Shown: piece after piece, positions 43,548 to 51,235 of the stretch
Layout: each line of letters starts with the position of its first letter
Numbering within the stretch: position 1 is the stretch's first letter
Origin: Leeuwenhoekiella blandensis MED217
GTDB taxonomy: Bacteria; Bacteroidota; Bacteroidia; Flavobacteriales; Flavobacteriaceae
NCBI RefSeq assembly: GCF_000152985.1
Contig: NZ_CH672395.1
Coordinates: forward strand, 2,734,461 to 2,798,460
Length of the DNA: 64,000 nucleotides
Direction: 5' to 3'
Made by a program: the position numbers and the translations under genes
The notes under the pieces: generated by a model
Databases searched by the model: none
What the model was told of the DNA's origin: nothing
What the model saw: the letters and a program-made list of their open reading frames with translations, nothing else

Positions 43548-45176
43548 CAGACTGTCTCAAAACTTAGGATATTTCATTTAAAAAGATTAATTTCATGAAT
43601 GGAATATCAACAAGGACAACCCCGCGAGCAACTTACCCTGTACACCACCTGTTTAGACGATATGATCCCTCAAGATAATAGTGTTCGTCTGATCGATCAA
43701 TTTGTAAACCTATTAGATCTTCAAGCGCTGGGCTTTCAATCCAAAGCCTCACAGGGCAGACCTCCCTATGATCCTGCAGATTTATTGAAGCTTTACATTT
43801 ACGGCTATATGAACCGGATGCGCTCTTCCCGCATCTTAGAAAAAGAATGCCTGCGCAATATCGAGGTCATCTGGTTGATCAAAAACCTACAGCCTGATCA
43901 TAATACTATTGCCCGATTTAGAAAAGACAACCCAAAGGCTATTAAGCGCGTGTTCCGCCAGAGCGTGCAACTCGCACGTAACTTCAACCTGATCGGGGCT
44001 ACGCTCATCGCCGGTGATTCTACTAAGCTCAGAGCCCAAAACAGCAAGAAGAATAACTACAACAAAAAGAAGATACAGCGCCATCTGGATTACATTGATA
44101 AAAAACTCGAAGAACATAACCGGGAACTGGCTAATGCTGATGGAGATCACAAAGAAGAAGTACAACAGCAAATACACACCCGTAAAGCTCAACGTGTAAA
44201 ATACCAGCAGATAAAAAACCAACTGGAGCAGGATACCTCTTCTCCCAATCCGCAACTATCGACCTCTGACCCTGACAGCAGACATCAAATTGTACGCGGG
44301 ACCGTTACCGAAGTATGCTACACTGCACAAACCACCGTAGATGCTCAAAATAAAATCCTGATCGATTATAAACTCACCAACGCCAATGATAAAAAAGCAA
44401 TGGGCGGTATGCTCGCCAGAGCTAAAACCATCTTACGCACAACCCACTTCACCGCCCTTTATGACAAAGGGTATCACACCGGAAGTGAGTTTCATACAGC
44501 AGATCATTTAGGCATTGCTACCTTGGTTGCCATACCTGCTATTGGAAGAAAAAGTCAGGCACCAAACCCCAGATACAACGCAGAGTATTTTAACTATAAC
44601 TCAGATCCAGACACTTATACCTGTCCGCAGGGACATACACTAACCTCTAACGGGACCCAGTACAAAGCACGTAACTACACTTTTAAACAATACAAAACCA
44701 AAGCCTGCAAGACCTGTGTGGTGCGGGAGAACTGTACCACTTCAAAAGTCAATGGAAAAGTAATACAGCGCAGTCAGTACACCCAGAACATTCAGGATAA
44801 TGCCAAACGTATTGCTCAAAGCGGTGAACTCTACAAAAGGCGGCAAGCACTAGTTGAGCATCCTTACGGCACCATAAAGCGTCAATGGGGATTTAATCAT
44901 ATCTTGACCAAAAAAGGAATACAAGCTGCTTCAGCAGATTTAGGTCTTATGCTGCTAGCTTATAATCTTAAAAGACTGTTCAAGCTAAAAGTATCTCTTG
45001 AGGCAGCGATAAAACATAGTTTTTTAAGTGTTTTAAAGCTATTAGAGGGCTTAGAGAGGCTCAAACCTAAAGTATATCACCAAAATACCCAAAACACCTC
45101 ATATGCAGTTTTTGTTGGATATCGCATACACTTCAACTACTTTTAAAACATAAAAAGGTAGTTTTGAGACAGACTG
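43548..45176 (+). mobile_element. IS1182-family element, copy C (1629 bp)
   Basis: Same terminal repeats as the other copies; CCGT at 43544-43547 and 45177-45180. Inserted in the R' box of site 9. Confidence 0.93.
43599..45146 (+). CDS. IS1182-family transposase, copy C
   Basis: 515-residue intact frame equal to copy B in protein sequence, including the DDE residues and the CPQGH/CKTC zinc-ribbon-like segment. Near-identity at the DNA level with copies B, D and E indicates a recent burst. Confidence 0.93.
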   Translation: MEYQQGQPREQLTLYTTCLDDMIPQDNSVRLIDQFVNLLDLQALGFQSKASQGRPPYDPADLLKLYIYGYMNRMRSSRILEKECLRNIEVIWLIKNLQPDHNTIARFRKDNPKAIKRVFRQSVQLARNFNLIGATLIAGDSTKLRAQNSKKNNYNKKKIQRHLDYIDKKLEEHNRELANADGDHKEEVQQQIHTRKAQRVKYQQIKNQLEQDTSSPNPQLSTSDPDSRHQIVRGTVTEVCYTAQTTVDAQNKILIDYKLTNANDKKAMGGMLARAKTILRTTHFTALYDKGYHTGSEFHTADHLGIATLVAIPAIGRKSQAPNPRYNAEYFNYNSDPDTYTCPQGHTLTSNGTQYKARNYTFKQYKTKACKTCVVRENCTTSKVNGKVIQRSQYTQNIQDNAKRIAQSGELYKRRQALVEHPYGTIKRQWGFNHILTKKGIQAASADLGLMLLAYNLKRLFKLKVSLEAAIKHSFLSVLKLLEGLERLKPKVYHQNTQNTSYAVFVGYRIHFNYF

Positions 45177-45208
45177 CCGTTGTGCAACATTTGAAAAAAG
45201 CATCGAGA

Positions 45209-45835
45209 ATGAAAAAATATTTGGGAATAGTATTGATGGCTTTGATTATAACTTCCTGTAACGGACAATCTAAATCTGAAAGAAAAGTTGGTGGACCTTG
45301 CCAAGATTGCGAAGCAGTTTTGGATTATAAATTGTTGGAATTAGAACCTAAAACAACTGTTACTTTACCTAAATTCGAAGACAACGAACCGAAAGTAAAA
45401 ATAACAGGAACTGTATATCAAAAAGACGGAAAAACACCTGCTGAAAATGTAATACTGTACGTATATCACACAGACAGAAACGGAATTTATCAACCAAGTG
45501 AAAATCCAATTGGTTGGGAAAAAACTCACGGACAATATCGTGGATGGCTAAAAACAGAAAAAGACGGAAAATTTACTTTTTACACTTTTAGACCAGCACC
45601 CTATCCAAAAGTCCAAGAACCTGAACATATCCATATTTATGTGAAAGAACCGAATACTATTCCATACTATATCGACAGTTATTTTTTTGAAAGTGACACG
45701 AAATTGACGACAGAAAAAAAACAATCCCAGAAAAACAGAGGTGGCTCGGGAATTGTGAAGTTGGAAATGAAAAATGGAATTTGGACAGCAAATAGGAATT
45801 TAATTTTAGGAAAAAATATTCCTAATTATGAATAA
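45209..45835 (+). CDS. Intradiol-dioxygenase-like lipoprotein (cassette 10)
   Basis: 208 residues from ATG 45209; the longer open frame reaches into the IS and is not meaningful. Lipoprotein signal (KKYLGIVLMALIITSCNG, lipobox cysteine 17). The body matches the intradiol ring-cleavage dioxygenase / protocatechuate 3,4-dioxygenase beta fold: ITGTVYQKDGKTPAENVILYVYHTDRNGIY, RGWLKTEKDGKFTFYTFRPAPYP and the ligand motif EHIHIYV. Tyr and His residues for Fe(III) appear present, but exported relatives have not been shown to cleave catechols. It is the only gene of this cassette. Confidence 0.8.
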   Translation: MKKYLGIVLMALIITSCNGQSKSERKVGGPCQDCEAVLDYKLLELEPKTTVTLPKFEDNEPKVKITGTVYQKDGKTPAENVILYVYHTDRNGIYQPSENPIGWEKTHGQYRGWLKTEKDGKFTFYTFRPAPYPKVQEPEHIHIYVKEPNTIPYYIDSYFFESDTKLTTEKKQSQKNRGGSGIVKLEMKNGIWTANRNLILGKNIPNYE

Positions 45836-45840
45836 AAAAC

Positions 45841-45979
45841 GTTGCACAACAATGTATAACCGCAATTACGGCGGATTCGACTACGTCCGAATCCACTCGG
45901 AATTGCTAAGGCTAGTGCTTAAACGGAAAATAATGGCTAATTTATGCCGTAACTGACGGTTATACGAGAACGTTACCCA
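45841..45979 (+). repeat. attC-like site 10 (intact)
   Basis: R'' GTTGCACAAC matches the cassette 10 start TTGTGCAAC (45180). Arms: TATAACCGCAATTACGGC pairs with GCCGTAACTGACGGTTATA; an inner GGATTCG...CGAATCC pair is present. Right end GAACGTTACCC, crossover G at 45972. Confidence 0.87.
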
Positions 45980-46080
45980 CAAGCTGAAAACCAGCCGCAT
46001 ATTTTAGCACTTTCGGTTTTTCCCAACACATAAATCCAACGCTCTAAAAACCAAAAGAGCTAAAACTTTCCCAAAATTCG

Positions 46081-46130
46081 TAATTATGTATTTAAGTATT
46101 TGCTTATATACGTAATTAATTATATGTTTG
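46081..46130 (+). promoter_or_regulatory. mer promoter with ArsR-type operator
   Basis: TTTG at 46099-46102, a 20-base spacer and TATGTTTG at 46123-46130 make a near-ideal Bacteroidota promoter. TAATTATGTATTTAAG (46081-46096) and CTTATATACGTAATTA (46103-46118) form a 16-base dyad with 14 matches that covers the -33 box. That is suited to repression by the ArsR-family protein encoded 40 bases downstream and release by Hg(II). Confidence 0.7.
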
Positions 46131-46170
46131 TACGACAAAGCAAATAACTTTAATAAAAATATATACACAA

Positions 46171-46542
46171 ATGAAATTAGAAATAACCTGTACAAGAGCG
46201 GAAGCCAACCATAAGCAGTTACAAAACTGTATGGAGGCATTGGATAATATGGAAGGGAGTTTTCAAAAAATGACAAAACTTTTATCAATTGCAGGAAGCG
46301 ATGTAAGATTGAGAATTCTTTATTTATTGAATTTAGAAAATGAACTATGTCCTTGTGATTTAGCTGATATACTAAAAATGAGTGTTCCTGCGATCTCACA
46401 ACATATACGTAAAATCAAAGATGCAGGAATAATCAATTCAAGACGAGATGGTCAAACACTTTATTATTCATTAAATAAAGATGAAACAGAGATATTTATT
46501 AGCATTTTTAAATCTATCGAATTAATTAGAAAAACAGCATAA
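46171..46542 (+). CDS. ArsR/SmtB-family mercury-responsive repressor
   Basis: 123 residues with a winged helix: LLSIAGSDVRLRILYLLNLENELCPCDLADILKMSVPAISQHIRKIKDAGIINSRRDGQTLYYSL. ELCPCDLAD in the recognition region corresponds to the ELCVCDL metal-binding motif of ArsR-type sensors (two cysteines), and further cysteines lie at the N-terminus (C7, C20). It heads the mercury cassette and so replaces the MerR regulator of proteobacterial mer operons. It probably represses the dyad at 46081-46118 and perhaps the related one at 47569. Confidence 0.88.
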   Translation: MKLEITCTRAEANHKQLQNCMEALDNMEGSFQKMTKLLSIAGSDVRLRILYLLNLENELCPCDLADILKMSVPAISQHIRKIKDAGIINSRRDGQTLYYSLNKDETEIFISIFKSIELIRKTA

Positions 46543-46553
46543 TTTATAAAGAA

Positions 46554-47150
46554 ATGAAAACAGAAAAAACATCAAAAAATGCAGCATACACAGGTTTATT
46601 TGCTGCTGTAGCAGCATCATCTTGTTGCATACCACCTGTTATAGCATTAATAGCTGGCGTTGGAGGAAGTGCATCTGCACTATCTTGGATGGAACCTTTT
46701 AGACCCTATTTAATAGGTTTAGCTGTAATAGCTATTGGCTATGCTTGGTATGCTTACTTAAAACCCAAAAAAGCCGATGACTGTTGCGAAGTTGATGCAA
46801 AACCAAAATGGTATCAAACCAAAGGCTTTTTAATAGGCATTACATTGTTTGCAGCTATTTCAATTAGCTTTCCTTATTATTCTCATATATTTTATCCAGA
46901 TAACAAAAAAGAGGTTATTGTCGTAAATCAATCAGACATTCAAACTGTAAATTTTGATGTAAAAGGTATGACTTGCGCTTCTTGTGAAGAACACGTTAAG
47001 CACGCTGTTAACGAATTAGAAGGTATTGTTAATGTAGCTGCTTCTTATGAGAAAGCTAATGCCGAAGTGGAGTTTGACAATACAAAAACATCTAAAGAAG
47101 ATATAGAAAAAGCTATAAATTCAACGGGTTATAAAGTTATTAATAAATAA
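46554..47150 (+). CDS. merT: Mercuric transport protein fused to a MerP-like domain
   Basis: 198 residues. MerT part with three membrane helices: AYTGLFAAVAASSCCIPPVIALIAGV with the paired cysteines that take up Hg(II), YLIGLAVIAIGYAWYAYL, and FLIGITLFAAISISFPYY; a DDCC motif lies in the loop. A C-terminal heavy-metal-associated domain follows (about 127-198, GMTCASCEEHVKHAV). The fusion would let the protein capture Hg(II) and pass it to the cytosolic reductase. Eleven bases after the repressor gene. Confidence 0.9.
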   Translation: MKTEKTSKNAAYTGLFAAVAASSCCIPPVIALIAGVGGSASALSWMEPFRPYLIGLAVIAIGYAWYAYLKPKKADDCCEVDAKPKWYQTKGFLIGITLFAAISISFPYYSHIFYPDNKKEVIVVNQSDIQTVNFDVKGMTCASCEEHVKHAVNELEGIVNVAASYEKANAEVEFDNTKTSKEDIEKAINSTGYKVINK

Positions 47151-47161
47151 AAATAAATCTT

Positions 47162-47512
47162 ATGAAAAAATTATTAGTTATATCAGGATTATTCCTTTTA
47201 TTATTTTCATTTAATGCACAAGCACAATCGTGTTGTTTGCCGAAAAATGACAAAAAGGTAGAGAAAGCCAATATCAATATGCAAGAAACTAAAACAGTTA
47301 CTTTAAAAGTTACAGGCATGACTTGTATGTCTTGTTCAAACCATGTAATGAAGGCTTTAGAAAAAGTAGAGGGAGTTATAGAACCGTTGGTCGAGTATAA
47401 AGAGGATAGAGCGGTTGTGACTTTCAATCCAAAGTTAACTACAGTAGAAGCCATTATTGAAGCCATTAATAAAACACCTTATAAGGCAAGTTTGATGGAG
47501 CCAAAAAGCTAG
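47162..47512 (+). CDS. merP: MerP-like periplasmic mercury-binding protein
   Basis: 116 residues: signal peptide (KKLLVISGLFLLLFSFNAQAQ), a CC pair directly after it, then one heavy-metal-associated domain with GMTCMSCSNHVMKALEKVEGV. It probably scavenges Hg(II) in the periplasm and hands it to MerT. Twelve bases after merT; a terminator-like hairpin follows. Confidence 0.88.
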   Translation: MKKLLVISGLFLLLFSFNAQAQSCCLPKNDKKVEKANINMQETKTVTLKVTGMTCMSCSNHVMKALEKVEGVIEPLVEYKEDRAVVTFNPKLTTVEAIIEAINKTPYKASLMEPKS

Positions 47513-47525
47513 GGAAACTAAAGTC

Positions 47526-47560
47526 GCAAAAAAAGTTGGGGTATAATACCTCAATTTTTT
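47526..47560 (+). terminator. Terminator inside the mercury cassette
   Basis: GTTGGGGTAT pairs with ATACCTCAAT (two G-T pairs), flanked by A7 and T7 tracts. It splits the mer genes into two transcription units. Confidence 0.65.
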
Positions 47561-47566
47561 TCAAAC

Positions 47567-47590
47567 TGTATTTAAGTATTTAATTAAATA
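47567..47590 (+). promoter_or_regulatory. Second ArsR-type operator in the mercury cassette
   Basis: TGTATTTAAGTATTT (15 bases) is identical to 46087-46101 in the first operator. With the following AATTAAATA it forms a dyad (TATTTAA/TTAAATA). It precedes the second gene block, suggesting that the same repressor controls both units. I do not see a clear -7 element here. Confidence 0.55.
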
Positions 47591-47599
47591 ATTGTTCTA

Positions 47600-47827
47600 A
47601 TGAAACAGTCAAAGAAGGAAGTTTTCAATCCGGACCACTTGGATTGTTGCATAGAAATTGGAGATTGTGAATTGCAAAATCCACCAAAAGAATTAATTGA
47701 TAAACTTATTGGACAGCCCATCAGTGACTGTAAAAAAATTATTGAAGAGTTTCTTAAACCTCAAGAAAAATTAGTTATAAAATTTAAAAAGAAAATAGGG
47801 TTTAAAACTCAAAATGATAATCGCTAG
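47600..47827 (+). CDS. Small cysteine-containing protein in the mercury cassette
   Basis: 75 residues. Five cysteines: DCCIEIGDC near residues 15-23 and ISDCKK near 43. The C-terminus is lysine rich (KLVIKFKKKIGFK). Not recognised as a named family. Position right after the second operator suggests a role in mercury handling, perhaps as a cytosolic thiol ligand; this is inference. Confidence 0.6.
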   Translation: MKQSKKEVFNPDHLDCCIEIGDCELQNPPKELIDKLIGQPISDCKKIIEEFLKPQEKLVIKFKKKIGFKTQNDNR

Positions 47828-47881
47828 TTAGCTTTTAAATGGACTGAAAATACAGTACTTAATTTAAAAAAAGATATCAAA

Positions 47882-48511
47882 ATGGAAGTTTGTCACACCA
47901 GTAACCCAGCACTTATTCTTATACCAGATATTAGTGGGTTTACCAAATACATTGCCACTTCTGAAATTAGGCATAGTCAGGAAAAAATTGCACTATTGCT
48001 CGAATCAATTTTAGAAAATAATATACTAAATTTTAAAGTGTCTGAAATCGAAGGCGATGCTATTTTATTTTACAGTTATGAATTTCCATATTCAGCAACG
48101 GAAATCATTAATCAATGTCAATTGATGTTCGACAAATTTCATCAAAGAATAGATGAATTTAAACGATCGAAATGTATGTGTGAGTCTTGCCAAAATCTAT
48201 ATAACCTTTCACTAAAATTTGTGCTTCATTTTGGACAACTTGGCTCTGTAATGGTAAAAGACTATTGTAAACTCTTTGGTAAAGATTTAATAATAGCACA
48301 TCGGCTTCTTAAAAACAAAATTAGCTCAAATGAGTACATACTTTTCACGGAAAATTTTAGCAATCAATTTCCACTTATAGGCACTCATCTTGATAACCAT
48401 ACGGAATTGGTCAACGACATTTTCAATTTAGAAGACATCGGTGATATTGGTATTACTTATTTCGATTTGAAGGCATTAAGTTTAAAGAACAGACAAGGTA
48501 CGACTTGTTAA
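47882..48511 (+). CDS. DUF2652-like (nucleotidyl-cyclase-fold) protein
   Basis: 209 residues. LILIPDISGFTKYIATSEIRHSQEKIALLLESILENN and SEIEGDAILFYSYE reproduce the class III cyclase-type pattern (DISGFT, then EGDAILF), as in DUF2652 proteins. A CMCESC cluster near residue 99 could bind metal. It is not a standard mer gene, but it is embedded between the 75-aa protein and merB. Whether it makes a cyclic nucleotide or only binds metal is unknown. Confidence 0.75.
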   Translation: MEVCHTSNPALILIPDISGFTKYIATSEIRHSQEKIALLLESILENNILNFKVSEIEGDAILFYSYEFPYSATEIINQCQLMFDKFHQRIDEFKRSKCMCESCQNLYNLSLKFVLHFGQLGSVMVKDYCKLFGKDLIIAHRLLKNKISSNEYILFTENFSNQFPLIGTHLDNHTELVNDIFNLEDIGDIGITYFDLKALSLKNRQGTTC

Positions 48512-48571
48512 AATGATCAGCATTTTCTTCGTGCGGAAAATGAAATAAACATAATCTAAATTATATACAAA

Positions 48572-49180
48572 ATGAAAACAGCAAAGCAATATTTGGGCAA
48601 ACAATTAAACACCATGTTATCTGAAATTCAACTTGATGATAATAATTTTATCGTGAATGTCCAAAGGGAATTACTTAAAGGCAATCCACTGCCAAAAACA
48701 ACATTTTATGCACTTATCGATGCGACTAAAGAGAAAGCTGATTCACTGTTGGAATTATTAGGAGAGCTAAATGAAAATGATGAAATCACTGCCTTTTCTG
48801 GTTTGTCGATCACACCTACTAACCACAAGTTTATAGTGCAAGGCAAAACACTTTATACTTGGTGTGCATTAGACGCTATATTGTTTACCGAATGGCTGGA
48901 TGTTTCGTCCCAAATTATATCTCAAGACCCAATTGACAATTCTTTAATTGAGTTGAATATTGACTGTGATCATTTGGTATCATCTAATCCGTATCCAATA
49001 TTTCTCTCTTTGGTTGAAAAAATGGACTCTTGCAATATCAGAGGCTCCTTCTGTAATCACGTTTCTTTTTTTGCAAGCGAACAAACCGCAAAACAATGGC
49101 TTGACAGCAATGCAAATGGCAAGATATTAACCTTGGAAGATCTGTTTGAATCGAATAAAATTGGCTTAAAATGTTGTTAA
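48572..49180 (+). CDS. merB: Organomercurial lyase
   Basis: 202 residues. Cleaves carbon-mercury bonds of organomercurials to release Hg(II) for MerA. The catalytic residues line up with the well-studied enzyme at a constant offset of two: C98 and D101 in YTWCALDAILF, and C161 in RGSFCNHVSFF. The fold motifs ALIDATKEKADSLLELLGEL and FSGLSITPTNHKF match the family. The ending LKCC adds a C-terminal cysteine pair. Presence of merB makes this a broad-spectrum resistance locus. Confidence 0.9.
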   Translation: MKTAKQYLGKQLNTMLSEIQLDDNNFIVNVQRELLKGNPLPKTTFYALIDATKEKADSLLELLGELNENDEITAFSGLSITPTNHKFIVQGKTLYTWCALDAILFTEWLDVSSQIISQDPIDNSLIELNIDCDHLVSSNPYPIFLSLVEKMDSCNIRGSFCNHVSFFASEQTAKQWLDSNANGKILTLEDLFESNKIGLKCC

Positions 49181-49232
49181 AAATAATAACCCATATTTAT
49201 TAAGCACCACATAAAAACAAATCATTTTTAAT

Positions 49233-50966
49233 ATGAAGAATTTATTTAAAAAGAAAAACGAGTTATCTCAAAAAACAGAAACTGTTTCATTACAGATAGA
49301 AGGAATGACCTGTAGTGGCTGTTCATTACATATCGAAAAGGATATCAATAAAAAAGATGGTATTCTAATCAGTTCTGTGAACCACGAAACTGGTAAAGGA
49401 GAATTTACTTTTGATACTGCCAAGTTGAATAAAGAGGAATTGATTAACGCTGTAAATAGCATTGGTAAGTATACGGTTGTTAAAGGCAATGAAAAAGAGG
49501 ATTGTTGTGATTCAATTTCGGATAGCACGACAGATAAAGCGTCCAACAAAGGAAAAAATCAATTCGATTTAATCGTAATTGGAGGTGGTTCTGCTGCATT
49601 TTCAGCAGCCATAAAAGCTGAAAGTTTAGGACTCACAACACTAATGGTTAATGGTGGATTAGATTTTGGTGGCACTTGTGTTAATGTTGGCTGTGTACCT
49701 TCCAAAAATTTAATCCGTGCGGCTGAAACGGCTTACCATACAACACATTCTAATTTTGCAGGAATAAAACCAAAAGGTGCTGACATTGATTTTGCTCAAA
49801 TAATAAAAGACAAAAAAGCATTGGTTGCAGCCCTGCAACAGCAAAAGTATATGGATGTTGTGAGTGATTTTGAAAACTTAACGATGCTAAAAGGATGGGC
49901 AGAATTTGTAAATAACAACACCATTATTGTTGATGGTAAAGACACATACACTGCAACAAACGTTGTTATAGCAACAGGTGCAACCACGAATATTCCAAAT
50001 ATTGAAGGATTAAATGAAGTTGGGTATTTAACTAATGTGTCCTTATTCGATTTGGAAGAAAAACCCAAAAGCTTGACCATAATGGGCGCAGGTTATATCG
50101 GATTGGAAATGGCAATGGCATATAATCGTTTAGGAGTAAAAGTACGTATCATAGAATTTACCGATAGGCCTTTACGAAGTCAAACCGAAGACATTACTGA
50201 TGTTTTAGTTGAACAAATGAAAAGTGAAGGCATTGAAATTCTTCCAAATTTTAGAGCTTTTAAATTTGAAAAAGAGGGCAACGATACTATTATTCATTGT
50301 AACTGTCCTGATGGTTCTACAACACAAATTGTTGAAAAAGGACATATTGTTGTTGCTACAGGAACCACGCCAAACACGTCTAAATTAGGTCTAAAAAAAA
50401 TAGACCTAAAATTATCAGAAAGAGGGCATATTGTGGTTAATGAAAAAATGGAAACTAATATTTCCAATATTTATGCAGCTGGTGATGTCACTAATACACC
50501 GCCATTTGTGTATACAGCAGCAACCGAAGGCAGTACAGCCGTTAATAATGCATTTTCATTATCAAAACAAAGTGTAGATTATGCATCATTACCTTGGGTA
50601 GTATTTACAGACCCTCAAATTGCGGGAGCAGGTATGGATGAAATTGAAGCTGAATCAAGAGGCATTCCTTTTGAAGTATCAAAATTAGATCTAACACATG
50701 TACCAAGAGCTTTAGCTGCACAAGATACCAGAGGATTTATAAAGTTGATTCGTAATACGGAAACGGATAAATTAATTGGAGCAAGAGTAATAGCACCAGA
50801 AGGTGGTGAACTCATCCAACAATTAAGTATGGCTATTAAATTTGGAATTACAGTAAAAGATTTGGCTGAAAGTTTTTATCCATATTTGACACTTGGAGAA
50901 GGAATCAAATTAGCAGCAATTACTTTTGGAAAAGATGTTTCTAAATTGAGTTGTTGTGCAAGTTAA
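49233..50966 (+). CDS. merA: Mercury(II) reductase
   Basis: 577 residues. Flavoprotein that reduces Hg(II) to volatile Hg(0) with NADPH. An N-terminal heavy-metal-associated domain has C27 and C30 (GMTCSGC). The FAD-binding region starts VIGGGSAAFSAAIKAE. The redox-active pair is C149/C154 in GGTCVNVGCVPSK. The NADPH-binding MGAGYIGLEMA follows. The C-terminal C574/C575 (KLSCCAS) delivers Hg to the active site. Last gene of the cassette. Confidence 0.95.
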   Translation: MKNLFKKKNELSQKTETVSLQIEGMTCSGCSLHIEKDINKKDGILISSVNHETGKGEFTFDTAKLNKEELINAVNSIGKYTVVKGNEKEDCCDSISDSTTDKASNKGKNQFDLIVIGGGSAAFSAAIKAESLGLTTLMVNGGLDFGGTCVNVGCVPSKNLIRAAETAYHTTHSNFAGIKPKGADIDFAQIIKDKKALVAALQQQKYMDVVSDFENLTMLKGWAEFVNNNTIIVDGKDTYTATNVVIATGATTNIPNIEGLNEVGYLTNVSLFDLEEKPKSLTIMGAGYIGLEMAMAYNRLGVKVRIIEFTDRPLRSQTEDITDVLVEQMKSEGIEILPNFRAFKFEKEGNDTIIHCNCPDGSTTQIVEKGHIVVATGTTPNTSKLGLKKIDLKLSERGHIVVNEKMETNISNIYAAGDVTNTPPFVYTAATEGSTAVNNAFSLSKQSVDYASLPWVVFTDPQIAGAGMDEIEAESRGIPFEVSKLDLTHVPRALAAQDTRGFIKLIRNTETDKLIGARVIAPEGGELIQQLSMAIKFGITVKDLAESFYPYLTLGEGIKLAAITFGKDVSKLSCCAS

Positions 50967-51111
50967 TCCCTACTAAAAGCCATACACATTTGCAATTCGC
51001 TCAAAGCCACCACGCCATCAAAAATTGCAAAAGAGTATGTCTTGCCAACGCTCAATCCGAACATTTAAGAAAATATCGGAATTGAAAAGCAGAACGGAAT
51101 AAAGCCAGTGG

Positions 51112-51235
51112 GTAACAACGTATATAAAAAATAGCAGTTAAGAGCTAAACTAAAAGTTTGGTTCTTTTCTGCTATCTTTGTTTTCAACTGAAAAATTGCA
51201 CATACAAATCTGCTACTTTTCATATACAAGACCGT
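51112..51235 (+). repeat. attC-like site 11, split by IS1182 copy D
   Basis: R'' GTGGGTAAC matches the cassette 11 start TTACCCACA (45973). Arms: GTATATAAAAAATAGCAG pairs with CTGCTACTTTTCATATAC. Interrupted after ACCGT; resumes CCGTTGTGAG at 52865. Confidence 0.85.
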
